From NCBI RefSeq assembly GCF_036178845.1, contig NZ_CP108070.1, positions 3,472,001-3,536,000 on the forward strand: a stretch of 64,000 nt of DNA. The letters run 5' to 3'. The position numbers and the translations under genes were made by a program. This DNA is from Streptomyces sp. NBC_00271. GTDB lineage: Bacteria > Actinomycetota > Actinomycetes > Streptomycetales > Streptomycetaceae. Positions 33,319 through 43,011 of this stretch are shown here, piece after piece. The notes under the pieces are model-generated. The model saw nothing but the letters and a program-made list of their open reading frames with translations, was not told the DNA's origin and did no database searches. The stretch's first letter is position 1. Every line of letters starts with the position of its first letter.

Positions 33319-34575
33319 TCAGCCGAAGAAGTTCCGGACGTGCTCCAGGCCGTCCACCAGCGCGTCGATCTCGGCCGGCGTGGAGTACAGATAGAACGAC
33401 GCTCGCGTGGTCGCAGGAATTCCGTACCGCAGGCAGACCGGGCGGGCGCAGTGGTGTCCGACCCGGACCGCGATGCCCTGCTCGTCCAGGACCTGGCCCA
33501 CGTCGTGCGGGTGGATGTCACCCAGGGTGAACGAGATCGCGGCGCCACGGTCCTCGGCCGTGGTCGGGCCGATGATCCGCAGGTCGGGTACCTCGCCGAG
33601 CCGCTTCACCGCGTACTCGGTGAGCGCGTGCTCGTGGGCGAGGATCTTGTCCATGCCGATCGCGTTCAGGTAGTCGATCGCCGCGCCGAGGCCGACCGCC
33701 TGGGCGATCGGCGGGGTGCCCGCCTCGAACTTGTGCGGCGCCGGGGCGTACGTCGACGAGTGCATCGACACCGTCTCGATCATCTCGCCGCCGCCGAGGA
33801 ACGGGGGCAGGTCCTCCAGGAGCTCCTGGCGGCCCCACAGCACGCCGATGCCCGTCGGGCCGCACATCTTGTGGCCGGTGAAGGCCACGAAGTCGGCCTG
33901 GAGGGCCTGGACGTCCAGCGGCATGTGCGGCGCGGCCTGCGACGCGTCGATGCAGACCAGCGCGCCGACCTCCTGGGCGCGGCGCACTATCGCCTCGACC
34001 GGGTTCACGGTGCCCAGGATGTTCGACACCAGCACGAAGGAGACGATCTTCGTCTTCTCGGTGATGATCTCGTTGATGTTCGACAGGTCGAGGCGGCCGT
34101 CGTCGGTGAGACCGAACCACTTCAGCTTCGCGCCCGTGCGCTGCGCCAGCAGCTGCCACGGCACGATGTTGGAGTGGTGCTCCATCTCGGTGATGACGAT
34201 CTCGGTCTCGTGGTCGACCCGGTAGGGCTCGTCGGCCCAGCCGAGCATGTTGGCCACGAGGTTGAGCGACTCGGAGGCGTTCTTGGTGAAGATCACCTCG
34301 TCGCGGCTCGGCGCGTTGATGAACGCGGCGACCTTGTCGCGCGCGCCCTCGTACAGCGCCGTGGCCTCCTCGGCGAGCACATGCACACCGCGGTGGACGT
34401 TGGCGTTGTAGCGCTCGTAGTACTCACTCAGGGCGTCCAGCACCTGGCGCGGCTTCTGCGAGGTCGCCGCGTTGTCCAGGTACACGAGCTTCCTGCCGTC
34501 GTGGACCTGACGGTCCAGGATGGGGAAGTCCTTGCGGATCGCCTCGGTGTCGAGGAGGCCCGGCAGCTGTGTCAC
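33319..34575 (-). CDS. sufS: Cysteine desulfurase SufS
   Basis: This 418-aa class V PLP aminotransferase-fold enzyme (NifS group II) strips sulfur from cysteine to feed SufU and SufBCD. The PLP lysine lies in FTGHKMCGPTGIGVLWG (about residue 235). The catalytic cysteine lies in HHCARPVCLRYG (about 372). DNAATSQKP and ASESLNLVA near the N terminus are typical. Its start overlaps the sufC stop by 4 bases. Confidence 0.92.
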   Translation of the reverse strand: MTQLPGLLDTEAIRKDFPILDRQVHDGRKLVYLDNAATSQKPRQVLDALSEYYERYNANVHRGVHVLAEEATALYEGARDKVAAFINAPSRDEVIFTKNASESLNLVANMLGWADEPYRVDHETEIVITEMEHHSNIVPWQLLAQRTGAKLKWFGLTDDGRLDLSNINEIITEKTKIVSFVLVSNILGTVNPVEAIVRRAQEVGALVCIDASQAAPHMPLDVQALQADFVAFTGHKMCGPTGIGVLWGRQELLEDLPPFLGGGEMIETVSMHSSTYAPAPHKFEAGTPPIAQAVGLGAAIDYLNAIGMDKILAHEHALTEYAVKRLGEVPDLRIIGPTTAEDRGAAISFTLGDIHPHDVGQVLDEQGIAVRVGHHCARPVCLRYGIPATTRASFYLYSTPAEIDALVDGLEHVRNFFG

Positions 34576-35354
34576 GCGGATGCGCCACCCTTCATGTCGA
34601 CTTCATGCTTCGCATAAGCCTCGTAGCCCTCGTTCTCCAGCTTGTCGGCGAGCTCGGCGCCGCCGGACTCGACGATGCGGCCGCCGGAGAAGACGTGGAC
34701 GAAGTCGGGCTTGATGTAGCGCAGGATGCGCGTGTAGTGCGTGATCAGCAGGGTGCCGACCTCGCCGGTCTCGCGGACGCGGTTGACACCCTCGGAGACG
34801 ACGCGCAGGGCGTCGACGTCCAGGCCGGAGTCGGTCTCGTCGAGGATCGCGATCTTCGGCTTGAGCAGCTCCAGCTGGAGGATCTCGTGGCGCTTCTTCT
34901 CACCGCCGGAGAAGCCCTCGTTCACGTTGCGCTCGGCGAAGGCGGGGTCCATGGAGAGGCGCTCCATGGTCTCCTTGACCTCCTTCACCCAGGTGCGCAG
35001 CTTGGGGGCCTCGCCGCGGACGGCCGTGGCGGAGGTGCGCAGGAAGTTGGAGACCGACACACCGGGGATCTCGACCGGGTACTGCATCGCCAGGAACAGG
35101 CCCGCGCGGGCGCGCTCGTCGACGGACATCTCCAGGACGTCCTCGCCGTCGAGGGTGACGGTGCCGCTGGTGATCGTGTACTTCGGGTGGCCCGCGAGGG
35201 AGTAGGCGAGGGTCGACTTGCCGGAGCCGTTGGGGCCCATGATGGCGTGCGTCTCGCCCTGCTTCACGGTCAGGTCGACGCCCTTGAGGATCTCCTTCGT
35301 GGCGTTGTCGGCCTCGACGGTGACGTGCAGGTCGTGGATTTCAAGCGTTGCCAT
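34572..35354 (-). CDS. sufC: Fe-S cluster assembly ATPase SufC
   Basis: This 260-aa soluble ABC ATPase of the SufBC2D scaffold has Walker A GPNGSGKST (about residue 38), signature FSGGEKKRHEI (about 150), Walker B KIAILDETDSGLD and an H-loop TLLITHY. It lacks any transporter partner and sits between a Rieske ferredoxin gene and sufS, the standard order in Streptomyces. Confidence 0.93.
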   Translation of the reverse strand: MATLEIHDLHVTVEADNATKEILKGVDLTVKQGETHAIMGPNGSGKSTLAYSLAGHPKYTITSGTVTLDGEDVLEMSVDERARAGLFLAMQYPVEIPGVSVSNFLRTSATAVRGEAPKLRTWVKEVKETMERLSMDPAFAERNVNEGFSGGEKKRHEILQLELLKPKIAILDETDSGLDVDALRVVSEGVNRVRETGEVGTLLITHYTRILRYIKPDFVHVFSGGRIVESGGAELADKLENEGYEAYAKHEVDMKGGASA

Positions 35355-35361
35355 GGGTTCC

Positions 35362-35691
35362 TCAGGACTCCTGGGTGAGGGAGACGAGCACGTCGTCTCC
35401 TTCGATCTTTACGGGGTATACGGGGACGGGGCGCGTCGCGGGAAGGCCGGACGGCTTGCCGGTGCGCAGGTCGAACGCGGAGCCGTGCAGCCAGCACTCG
35501 ATCTGGCAGTCCTCCACCTCGCCCTCGGAGAGCGAGACGTTCGCGTGCGAGCAGATGTCGTTGATCGCGAACACCTCCCCCTCGGTCTTCACGACCGAGA
35601 CCGGCGTGCCGTCGAGTTCCACCCGCTTCGGGGTGTCCTCCTCCAGCTCGCTCAGCCCACAGGCGCGTACGAACGTCGACGAGGCAGTCAT
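35362..35691 (-). CDS. Rieske-type ferredoxin in the suf operon
   Basis: This 109-aa protein has a Rieske [2Fe-2S] fold. CSHANVSLSEG (C-x-H) and CWLHGSAFDLRTG (C-x2-H) supply the ligands, so the cluster site is intact. It resembles ferredoxin subunits of non-haem dioxygenases, but its conserved place between sufD and sufC suggests electron supply for cluster assembly. It overlaps the sufD stop by one base. Confidence 0.88.
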   Translation of the reverse strand: MTASSTFVRACGLSELEEDTPKRVELDGTPVSVVKTEGEVFAINDICSHANVSLSEGEVEDCQIECWLHGSAFDLRTGKPSGLPATRPVPVYPVKIEGDDVLVSLTQES

Positions 35692-36872
35692 CAGACCGAC
35701 GCCTCCAGCTCCTCGTCGATCTTCACGAGGAGCCGCTCTTCGATGTCGTCGACACCGATCTGCTGCACGAGCTCGGCGAAGAAGCCGCGGACCACCAGTC
35801 GGCGGGCCTCGTCGGCGGGGATGCCGCGGGCCATCAGGTAGAAGAGCTGCTCGTCGTCGAAGCGGCCGGTCGCGGAGGCGTGTCCGGCGCCGACGATCTC
35901 GCCGGTCTCGATCTCCAGGTTCGGCACGGAGTCGACGCGGGCGCCGTCGGTCAGAACCAGGTTGCGGTTCATCTCGTACGTGTCCGTGCCCTCGGCCTTG
36001 GCCTCGATGAGAACGTCACCGATCCACACGGCGTGCGCGCCGTCGCCCTGGAGCGCGCCCTTGTAGGCGACGTTCGACTTGCAGTGCGGGGTGTTGTGGT
36101 CGACCAGCAGACGGTGCTCCTGGTGCTGGCCCGCGTCCGTGAAGTACAGACCGAACAGCTCGGCCTCACCGCCGGTGCCGGCGTAGGCCACGCGCGGGTG
36201 CAGGCGCACGAGGTCGCCGCCGAAGGTGACCACGAACGACTTGAACGTGGCGTCCCGGCCGATCAGCGCGTTGTGCTGGCCCACGTGCACGGCCTTGTCG
36301 TCCCAGTCCTGGACGGAGACGACGGTGAGCTTGGCGCCGTCGCCCAGGATGTAGTCGACGTTGGCGGCGAGCACGGCGTCACCGGTGTGGTCGATGACGA
36401 CGACGGCCTCGGCGAAGGCTCCGAGCTCCACGACCTGGTGGCCGTAGGCGACCCCGCCCTCGCCGTGCACCGCGACGCGGATGGGCTCGGTGAGCACCAT
36501 CTCCTTGGGGACGGTGATCACGCCGGCCTTCTCGAACGCGGAGTACGCCTGGGCGGCGACGCGGTCCACCGGGGTGCCCGCCCGGCCGAGGCGCGCGTCG
36601 TCACGGCCGACGGTCTCCACGACGACGCCCGCGGGCGCCTCCACGTCGACCTTCAGGCCGTCGCCGGTCGCGACCGCGGTCCCGTCGTGCAGCCCGCGCA
36701 GGCGCTCCAGCGGGGTGAACCGCCACTCCTCCTCGCGGCCGTGGGGGACCGGGAAGTCCGCCACGTCGAAGGACGGGGGCGCGCTCATGCGCGTGGCGAC
36801 GGTCGACTCGGCGGCCACCGCGATCTGTCCGGCGGTGGTGGAACCCACCGGGATGTTCTGAGCCTCAGCCAT
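35691..36872 (-). CDS. sufD: Fe-S cluster assembly protein SufD
   Basis: This 393-aa SufD subunit has an N-terminal helical region and a long right-handed beta-helix (about 90-340). RNLVLTDGARVDSVPNLEIE and the C-terminal SufBD signature GHASATGRFDDEQLFYLMAR are clear. It pairs with SufB to form the scaffold at which clusters are built. Confidence 0.92.
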   Translation of the reverse strand: MAEAQNIPVGSTTAGQIAVAAESTVATRMSAPPSFDVADFPVPHGREEEWRFTPLERLRGLHDGTAVATGDGLKVDVEAPAGVVVETVGRDDARLGRAGTPVDRVAAQAYSAFEKAGVITVPKEMVLTEPIRVAVHGEGGVAYGHQVVELGAFAEAVVVIDHTGDAVLAANVDYILGDGAKLTVVSVQDWDDKAVHVGQHNALIGRDATFKSFVVTFGGDLVRLHPRVAYAGTGGEAELFGLYFTDAGQHQEHRLLVDHNTPHCKSNVAYKGALQGDGAHAVWIGDVLIEAKAEGTDTYEMNRNLVLTDGARVDSVPNLEIETGEIVGAGHASATGRFDDEQLFYLMARGIPADEARRLVVRGFFAELVQQIGVDDIEERLLVKIDEELEASV

Positions 36873-36963
36873 GGCTGTCGGTCTGCTCTCTTTCCTGCGT
36901 CGGTTGAGATCCTCGGGCCCGCCGGGAAGGGCGGGCCACCAGCTGTTTTCCGGGCGGCGGGTC

Positions 36964-38388
36964 TTAGCCGACCGCGCCTTCCATCTGCAGCTCGATCAGC
37001 CGGTTGAGTTCAAGCGCGTACTCCATGGGCAGCTCCTTGGCGATCGGCTCGACGAAGCCGCGCACGATCATCGCCATCGCCTCGAACTCCGTCAGACCGC
37101 GGCTCATCAGGTAGAAGAGCTGGTCCTCGGAGACCTTGGAGACGGTCGCCTCGTGACCCATGGACACGTCGTCCTCGCGGACGTCGACGTACGGGTAGGT
37201 GTCGGAGCGGGAGATGGTGTCGACGAGCAGCGCGTCGCACAGCACGTTCGACTTCGAGCCGTGGGCGCCCTCGCCGATCTCGACCAGACCGCGGTAGGAC
37301 GTACGACCGCCACCGCGCGCCACGGACTTCGACACGATGTTCGACGACGTGTTCGGTGCCATGTGGACCATCTTGGAGCCCGCGTCCTGGTGCTGGCCCT
37401 CGCCCGCGAAGGCGATGGAGAGGGTCTCACCCTTGGCGTGCTCGCCCATCAGGTAGACGGCCGGGTACTTCATGGTGACCTTGGAGCCGATGTTGCCGTC
37501 GATCCACTCCATGGTCGCGCCCTCGTATGCCACGGCGCGCTTGGTGACCAGGTTGTAGACGTTGTTCGACCAGTTCTGGATGGTCGTGTAGCGGCAGCGG
37601 GCGCCCTTCTTCACGATGATCTCGACCACCGCGGAGTGCAGGGAGTCCGACTTGTAGATCGGCGCCGTACAACCCTCGACGTAGTGGACGTAGGCGTCCT
37701 CGTCGACGATGATCAGCGTCCGCTCGAACTGGCCCATGTTCTCCGTGTTGATACGGAAGTAGGCCTGGAGCGGGATCTCGACGTGCACGCCCTTCGGCAC
37801 GTAGATGAAGGAGCCACCGGACCACACGGCGGTGTTCAGCGACGCGAACTTGTTGTCGCCGACCGGGATGACGGTGCCGAAGTACTCCTTGAAGAGCTCC
37901 GGGTGCTCCTTGAGGGCGGTGTCGGTGTCGAGGAAGATGACGCCCTGCTCCTCCAGGTCCTCGCGGATCTGGTGGTAGACGACCTCGGACTCGTACTGGG
38001 CCGCGACACCGGCGACGAGGCGCTGCTTCTCCGCCTCCGGGATGCCGAGCTTGTCGTACGTGTTCTTGATGTCCTCGGGCAGGTCCTCCCAGGACTCCGC
38101 CTGCTTCTCCGTGGAACGCACGAAGTACTTGATGTTGTCGAAGTCGATCCCGGACAGGTCCGAGCCCCAGTTGGGCATGGGCTTCTTCTCGAAGAGGCGC
38201 AGGCCCTTGAGGCGGAGCTTGGTCATCCACTCCGGCTCGCTCTTCTTCGCGGAGATGTCGCGGACGACGTCCTCGTTGATACCGCGCTTGGCAGAGGCAC
38301 CGGCCACGTCGGAGTCGGCCCAGCCGTATTCGTACGTACCCAGACCCTCGAGCTCAGGGTGGGCAGTCTCCTCGATGGGGAGCGTCAT
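36964..38388 (-). CDS. sufB: Fe-S cluster assembly protein SufB
   Basis: This 474-aa scaffold subunit has highly conserved SufB segments ([80 protein letters not shown]). These include the catalytic cysteine and the C-terminal His/Glu region. Its start overlaps the sufR stop by 4 bases, and 91 bases separate it from sufD, the largest gap in the operon. Confidence 0.94.
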   Translation of the reverse strand: MTLPIEETAHPELEGLGTYEYGWADSDVAGASAKRGINEDVVRDISAKKSEPEWMTKLRLKGLRLFEKKPMPNWGSDLSGIDFDNIKYFVRSTEKQAESWEDLPEDIKNTYDKLGIPEAEKQRLVAGVAAQYESEVVYHQIREDLEEQGVIFLDTDTALKEHPELFKEYFGTVIPVGDNKFASLNTAVWSGGSFIYVPKGVHVEIPLQAYFRINTENMGQFERTLIIVDEDAYVHYVEGCTAPIYKSDSLHSAVVEIIVKKGARCRYTTIQNWSNNVYNLVTKRAVAYEGATMEWIDGNIGSKVTMKYPAVYLMGEHAKGETLSIAFAGEGQHQDAGSKMVHMAPNTSSNIVSKSVARGGGRTSYRGLVEIGEGAHGSKSNVLCDALLVDTISRSDTYPYVDVREDDVSMGHEATVSKVSEDQLFYLMSRGLTEFEAMAMIVRGFVEPIAKELPMEYALELNRLIELQMEGAVG

Positions 38389-39128
38389 GCGGGGTTCCTC
38401 CCGGCGGTACTTGCAGATGCGTTATGGGTGGATTCGGAAATCTTGGGGATGAACGTGGTGCACACACCGTCGCCGTGGGCGATGGTGGCCAGCCGCTGAA
38501 CATGGGTGCCGAGCAGCTGGGAGAAGATCTCGGTCTCCGCCTCGCACAGCTGCGGGAACTGCTCGGCGACATGAGCGACCGGGCAGTGGTGCTGGCAGAG
38601 CTGCTCGCCGACCGGTGCGCTACGCGCTGCAGCAGCGTACCCGTCCGCACTCAGGGCCTTGGCCAACGCTTCGGTGCGCTGCTCCGGCGCGGCGGCCTCG
38701 ACGGCCCTGCGGTACGCCTCGGCCTGGGCGGCCATCCGGGCGCGGGCGAACGCGACGACCGCCTCGTCCCCGCCCTCGCGCGCCGCGATCCAGCGCATCG
38801 CGTCCGCGGCGAGCTTGTCGTAGGACTGGTCGAAGGCGTCCCGGCCGCAGTCGGTCAGGGCGAACACCTTGGCGGGGCGGCCGCGCGTACGCGCTCCGTA
38901 GACCCGCTGCTCCCGCGCTTCCACGACGTCGTCGGCGACCAGCGCGTCGAGATGACGACGCACGGCGGCCTGGGTCAGGCCCAGTCGCCCCGCGAGGTCG
39001 GCCACGGTCGACGGACCGTGGTCCAGGATGGACCGCGCGACACGGTTGCGCGTCGAACGCTCACCGGTCGCGAGTTCCTCCTGAGGGGCCCCCGTGGGGG
39101 TCTCCCGAGCCTCGCCAACGTTTTTCAC
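38385..39128 (-). CDS. sufR: Fe-S-sensing repressor SufR
   Basis: This 247-aa regulator has an N-terminal winged helix (about residues 20-85: [36 protein letters not shown]). Its C-terminal Cys cluster [11 protein letters not shown]...QLCEAE has spacing C-x3-C-x12-C, which matches the [4Fe-4S] ligands of characterised Streptomyces SufR. It represses the suf operon when the cluster is loaded. I chose the GTG at 39128: a promoter places transcription start at that codon (leaderless), and the SufR operator ends on it. A TTG at 39164 is the longer alternative. Confidence 0.87.
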   Translation of the reverse strand: MKNVGEARETPTGAPQEELATGERSTRNRVARSILDHGPSTVADLAGRLGLTQAAVRRHLDALVADDVVEAREQRVYGARTRGRPAKVFALTDCGRDAFDQSYDKLAADAMRWIAAREGGDEAVVAFARARMAAQAEAYRRAVEAAAPEQRTEALAKALSADGYAAAARSAPVGEQLCQHHCPVAHVAEQFPQLCEAETEIFSQLLGTHVQRLATIAHGDGVCTTFIPKISESTHNASASTAGRNPA

Positions 39129-39164
39129 AACGCCATTGTTGCGTAATTCCCTGGAGCCTGACAA
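39128..39164 (-). promoter_or_regulatory. sufR promoter and SufR operator
   Basis: On the minus strand TTGTCA (39164-39159) and AACAAT (39140-39135) are 18 bases apart, and the GTG begins 6 bases after the -10. The palindrome CAAC-N6-GTTG (39128-39141) matches the SufR site I recall from Streptomyces avermitilis. It covers the -10 and the transcription start. Confidence 0.7.
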
Positions 39165-39199
39165 GCCGCGCCCCCGGAGGCGGGCGGTGCGCTACATCA

Positions 39200-39215
39200 C
39201 TTAGGTATACCTAAG
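39200..39215. promoter_or_regulatory. 16-bp perfect palindrome, possible iron-box-like operator
   Basis: CTTAGGTATACCTAAG lies between sufR and the divergent acetyltransferase gene. The TTAGG and CCTAA ends are those of DmdR1/IdeR iron boxes, but the centre is shorter than the usual 19-bp site. A second, 12-bp perfect palindrome TTGATCGATCAA lies at 39236-39247. Confidence 0.45.
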
Positions 39216-39289
39216 GTGACCTGCGGAAACGATCTTTGATCGATCAATTCACTGGCTTCGGGACCGGCTCTCCGCAAGACTCGGGAAGC

Positions 39290-40120
39290 ATGTCGACACC
39301 CCCTCCGACCGGCCCACTCGTCACACGCGACACCCTCGCCGCGCAGCTTCTTGAGCTGGGCGTCCAGCCCGGAGAAACGCTTCTCGCGCACTCCTCACTG
39401 AGTTCCCTCGGCTGGGTCAACGGCGGTGCCGTCGCCGTCGTCCAAGGACTGCTCGATGCGCTGGGTCCCGACGGCACTCTGGTGGTTCCCACCCAGTCCG
39501 GGGACCTCTCCGACCCGGCGCTGTGGAGCAGTCCGCCCGTACCCGAGGAGTGGTGGTCGCCCATTCGGGCGACGATGCCCGCCTACGACCCCCTCGTGAC
39601 GCCCAGCCGAGGGGTCGGTGTGATCCCGGAGACCGTCCGCACCTGGCCCGGCGCCCTGCGCAGCGCCCATCCGCAGACCTCCTTCGCGGCCCTCGGCCCC
39701 CGCGCGGCGCAGATCGTCGAGGGGCACGCCCCCGACTGCCGGCTCGGCGAGCGCAGCCCGCTGGCCCGCCTGGAGACCCTCGACGCCCGGGTGCTCCTGC
39801 TCGGCGCGGGCTACGACACGTGCACCAGCTTCCACCTCGCCGAATACCGCATACCGTCCCCGCTCGTCGAGGTGGGACGCCCGGTGCGCACCCCGCAGGG
39901 AGCGACCCGGTGGGAAGTCGTCACGGAGGTCTCCGTCGACTCCGACCGCTTCGACGAACTGGGCTCCGACTTCGAACGGGACCGCCCCGTCGTACGGGGC
40001 CGAGTGGGCGCGGCCGACGCACGCCTGTTCCCGGTGGCCGACGCGGTGGCGTACGCGGAGCGCTGGCTGGCACTGCACCGCCCCCGCGACGAATGGGTCG
40101 TACCCAGGACCGCCTCCTGA
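39290..40120 (+). CDS. AAC(3) family aminoglycoside N-acetyltransferase
   Basis: This 276-aa protein belongs to the antibiotic NAT (AAC(3)) family. [20 protein letters not shown] (about 29-48) and [15 protein letters not shown] (about 61-75) are present, as is the conserved His motif [13 protein letters not shown] (about 122-134). [19 protein letters not shown] follows. The enzyme uses acetyl-CoA. Many chromosomal members act weakly or on other amines, so resistance is not certain. The ATG at 39290 was chosen on family length; the ribosome site is weak. Confidence 0.87.
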   Translation: MSTPPPTGPLVTRDTLAAQLLELGVQPGETLLAHSSLSSLGWVNGGAVAVVQGLLDALGPDGTLVVPTQSGDLSDPALWSSPPVPEEWWSPIRATMPAYDPLVTPSRGVGVIPETVRTWPGALRSAHPQTSFAALGPRAAQIVEGHAPDCRLGERSPLARLETLDARVLLLGAGYDTCTSFHLAEYRIPSPLVEVGRPVRTPQGATRWEVVTEVSVDSDRFDELGSDFERDRPVVRGRVGAADARLFPVADAVAYAERWLALHRPRDEWVVPRTAS

Positions 40121-40152
40121 ACCCCGCCCGACCGATCACCCGACCGGCTCCC

Positions 40153-40158
40153 TAGACT
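40153..40158 (+). promoter_or_regulatory. -10 element of a probably leaderless ABC transporter mRNA
   Basis: TAGACT ends 8 bases before the ATG at 40167 and no ribosome site lies between them, so transcription probably starts at the ATG. No convincing -35 was seen. Confidence 0.4.
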
Positions 40159-40166
40159 TGCGCCTC

Positions 40167-41090
40167 ATGCGAAGCGAGCCCGTGGTCCAGGTCCAGGCCC
40201 TGGTGAAGCGGTACGGCGACAAGACCGCGGTGGACGGCCTCGACCTGGTGGCCGAGGCGGGCATCACCGCCGTACTGGGCCCCAACGGTGCGGGCAAGAC
40301 GACCACGGTCGAGACCTGCGAGGGGTACCGGAAGCCGGATTCCGGCACGGTACGCGTCCTGGGCCTCGACCCGGTGAGACAGTCCGGGGAACTCCACTCC
40401 CGTATCGGCGTGATGCTCCAGTCCGGCGGGGTCTACTCCGGTGCCCGCGCCGACGAGATGCTCCGCCATGTGGCCAAGCTCCACGCCCACCCCCTGGACG
40501 TGGACGCGCTCATCGAACGGCTCGGCCTCGACAGCTGCGGCCGCACGACCTACCGGCGGCTCTCGGGCGGCCAGCAGCAGCGCCTGGCGCTCGCGATGGC
40601 CGTGGTCGGCCGCCCCGAACTGGTCTTCCTCGACGAGCCGACCGCGGGCCTCGACCCGCAGGCCCGCCGCGCCACCTGGGACCTCGTCCGCGATCTGCGC
40701 GCCGACGGCGCCTCGGTCATCCTCACCACGCACTACATGGACGAGGCCGAACAACTCGCCGACGACGTCGCGATCATCGACGCGGGCAGGGTCATCGCAC
40801 AGGGCTCCCCCGAGCAGCTGTGCCGCGGCGGCGCCGAGAACACCCTGCGCTTCACCGGCCGTCCGGGGCTCGACGTCAACTCCCTGCTCAAGGCCCTGCC
40901 GGCCGACTGCACGGCCGCCGAGCTGACGCCCGGCTCGTACCGGGTGGGCGGCAAGATCGATCCCCAGCTGCTGGCCACCGTCACGTCCTGGTGCGCACAG
41001 CACGGGGTGATGCCGGAGAAGATCTCCGTCGAACGCCACACCCTGGAAGACGTGTTCTTGGAACTGACCGGCAAGGAGCTGCGTTCGTGA
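40167..41090 (+). CDS. ABC transporter ATP-binding protein (ABC-2/DrrA type)
   Basis: This 307-aa ATPase has Walker A GPNGAGKTTT (about residue 37), signature LSGGQQQRLALAMAV (about 133) and Walker B LVFLDEPTAGLDPQARR (about 153), followed by THYMDEAEQLAD. The C-terminal extension (about 225-307) is of the daunorubicin-resistance (DrrA) type. It partners the permease encoded with a GTGA overlap downstream. The pair lies upstream of ctaA, an arrangement typical of actinobacteria. Substrate unknown. Confidence 0.9.
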   Translation: MRSEPVVQVQALVKRYGDKTAVDGLDLVAEAGITAVLGPNGAGKTTTVETCEGYRKPDSGTVRVLGLDPVRQSGELHSRIGVMLQSGGVYSGARADEMLRHVAKLHAHPLDVDALIERLGLDSCGRTTYRRLSGGQQQRLALAMAVVGRPELVFLDEPTAGLDPQARRATWDLVRDLRADGASVILTTHYMDEAEQLADDVAIIDAGRVIAQGSPEQLCRGGAENTLRFTGRPGLDVNSLLKALPADCTAAELTPGSYRVGGKIDPQLLATVTSWCAQHGVMPEKISVERHTLEDVFLELTGKELRS

Positions 41091-41857
41091 CCACCGCCGG
41101 TACCTACACCCCGAAGCCGGGGGCGGCCCCGCTGCCCCGGATGATCGGCGCGCAGGCCACGCTCGAGACGAAGATGCTGCTCCGCAACGGTGAGCAGCTC
41201 CTCCTCACGGCGATCATCCCGACACTCCTGCTGGTCCTGTTCAGCTCGGTCGACATCATCGACACCGGCAAGGGCAAGTCGGTCGACTTCCTGGCCCCCG
41301 GCATCCTGGCACTCGCCGTGATGTCGACCGCGTTCACCGGGCAGGCCATCGCCACCGGCTTCGAGCGGCGCTACGGGGTCCTGAAGCGGCTCGCCGCCTC
41401 CCCGCTGCCCCGCTGGGGCCTGATGACCGCGAAGACGGCGTCCGTGCTGGTCACCGAGGTCCTCCAGGTCGTCCTGCTGACGGCGATCGCCTTCTCGCTG
41501 GGCTGGTCGCCGCACGGCAACCCGCTGTCCGTCCTGCTCCTGCTGATCCTCGGCACGGCCGCCTTCTCGGGCCTGGGCCTGCTGATGGCCGGCACGCTCA
41601 AGGCGGAGGCGACGCTCGCCGCCGCGAACCTGGTCTTCCTGCTGCTCCTCGTGGGCGGCGGTGTGATCGTCCCGATGGACAAGTTCCCGGCGGGCGCCCA
41701 GGACGTGCTCGGTCTGCTGCCCGTCTCGGCGCTCTCGGACGGGCTGCGGGACGTGCTCCAGCACGGGGCGGGCCTGCCGTGGGGCGACCTCGGGATCCTG
41801 GCCGTGTGGGCGGTCGTGGGCCTGGGAGCGGCGGGCAAGTTCTTCCGCTGGGAGTGA
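41087..41857 (+). CDS. ABC-2 type transporter permease
   Basis: This 256-aa membrane protein starts at the GTG at 41087, overlapping the ATPase stop. After a short cytoplasmic start it has six predicted helices. ETKMLLRNGEQLLLTAIIPT, GFERRYGVLKRLAASPLPRW and LPVSALSDGLRDVLQHG are the usual ABC-2 membrane motifs. It forms the channel of the exporter. Its position close to ctaA and the suf operon is suggestive of a role in cytochrome or haem-related export, but the sequence does not prove it. Confidence 0.88.
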   Translation: MTTAGTYTPKPGAAPLPRMIGAQATLETKMLLRNGEQLLLTAIIPTLLLVLFSSVDIIDTGKGKSVDFLAPGILALAVMSTAFTGQAIATGFERRYGVLKRLAASPLPRWGLMTAKTASVLVTEVLQVVLLTAIAFSLGWSPHGNPLSVLLLLILGTAAFSGLGLLMAGTLKAEATLAAANLVFLLLLVGGGVIVPMDKFPAGAQDVLGLLPVSALSDGLRDVLQHGAGLPWGDLGILAVWAVVGLGAAGKFFRWE

Positions 41858-41972
41858 CTCCCGGCGTGACTCCGGGTGTGGGCGCATCCGGGTGTGCGGG
41901 CCTCCGGGACGGGCTGAGGTGGCGATTTGCGTAGGTGCGGGGGCCTCGTGAAGGCGTGCACAAGCGGACGCC

Positions 41973-41988
41973 TACGATGGGGCGCGTG
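41973..41988 (+). promoter_or_regulatory. Leaderless promoter of ctaA
   Basis: TACGAT at 41973-41978 is followed after 7 bases by the GTG at 41986, the spacing expected for transcription starting on the first codon. The -35 is weak. Confidence 0.5.
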
Positions 41989-42984
41989 CCAAACGTGACC
42001 CGAGCCGACGCCGTAGCCTTCGCGCGCAACCCGCTCGCCCTCATCGCCGAACGCTGGACCCCGACCTCCCGGACGGTGCGACGAGCGGCCCTCGCCGCGC
42101 TCGTCATGTCGGTGGTCATCGTGGTCACCGGCGGCGCCGTACGGCTGACCGGTTCGGGCCTCGGCTGCCCGACCTGGCCCAAGTGCACCGACGACTCGCT
42201 CACCACGACGAGCGCGATGGGCTTCCACGGAGTCATCGAGTTCACCAACCGCATGCTGACCTACGTGCTGTGCGCGGCGGTCGGCTGGGCGATCATCGCC
42301 GCGCGCTCCGAGAAGCCCTGGCGGCGCGACCTCACCCGGCTCGGCTGGGCGCAGTTCTGGATCGTCATGAGCAACGCGATCCTCGGCGGCATCGTCGTCC
42401 TGGTCGGCCTCAACCCCTACACGGTCGCCGCGCACTTCCTGCTCTCGACGGCGCTCATCACGGTGGCCACGGTGATGTGGCAGCGCACGCGCGAGGGCTC
42501 CGCCGACCCGCGCCCGCTGGTCGGCAAGGCGGTGCAGCAACTCGTGTGGTGCCTGGTCGCCGCCGCCATCCTGCTGATCGCGGTGGGCACGGTGGTCACC
42601 GGCGCGGGTCCGCACGCGGGCGACTCCAGCGAGGTCGAACGCATGGCCGTCAACTGGGAGACCGTCGCCAAGCTGCACGCCGTGCTGGCCTGGATCGTGG
42701 TCACGTTGACGTTCGCCCTGTGGTTCGTCCTCAAGGCCGTAGACGCCCCCAAGGGGCCGCTCGACCGCACCCGCGAGCTGTTCCTGATCCTGCTCGGCCA
42801 GGGTGTCATCGGCTACGTCCAGTACTTCACGGACCTCCCCGAGGCCCTGGTCGGCCTCCACATGTTCGGCTCCTGCCTGGTATGGATCGGCGTCCTGCGG
42901 GTCCTGCTGTCGCTGCGCGAACGCCCGGAGGCCGCGGCACAACTGCCGGGGGCTGCCGCGGAATCGGCGCTCACGCGCGCGTAG
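41986..42984 (+). CDS. ctaA: Haem A synthase
   Basis: This 332-aa polytopic membrane protein converts haem O to haem A for cytochrome aa3 oxidase. Eight hydrophobic helices are visible. The haem-ligand histidines are in GFHGVIEFTNR, TVAAHFLLS, KLHAVLAW and VGLHMFGS, one per conserved helix. A CPTWPKC extracellular cysteine pair (about residues 52-58) follows helix 1. The GTG at 41986 is preferred because of the leaderless promoter; an ATG at 41977 would add three residues. Confidence 0.9.
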   Translation: MPNVTRADAVAFARNPLALIAERWTPTSRTVRRAALAALVMSVVIVVTGGAVRLTGSGLGCPTWPKCTDDSLTTTSAMGFHGVIEFTNRMLTYVLCAAVGWAIIAARSEKPWRRDLTRLGWAQFWIVMSNAILGGIVVLVGLNPYTVAAHFLLSTALITVATVMWQRTREGSADPRPLVGKAVQQLVWCLVAAAILLIAVGTVVTGAGPHAGDSSEVERMAVNWETVAKLHAVLAWIVVTLTFALWFVLKAVDAPKGPLDRTRELFLILLGQGVIGYVQYFTDLPEALVGLHMFGSCLVWIGVLRVLLSLRERPEAAAQLPGAAAESALTRA

Positions 42985-43011
42985 GCCGTTCGTAGGGGGT
43001 CCGGCACCGGT

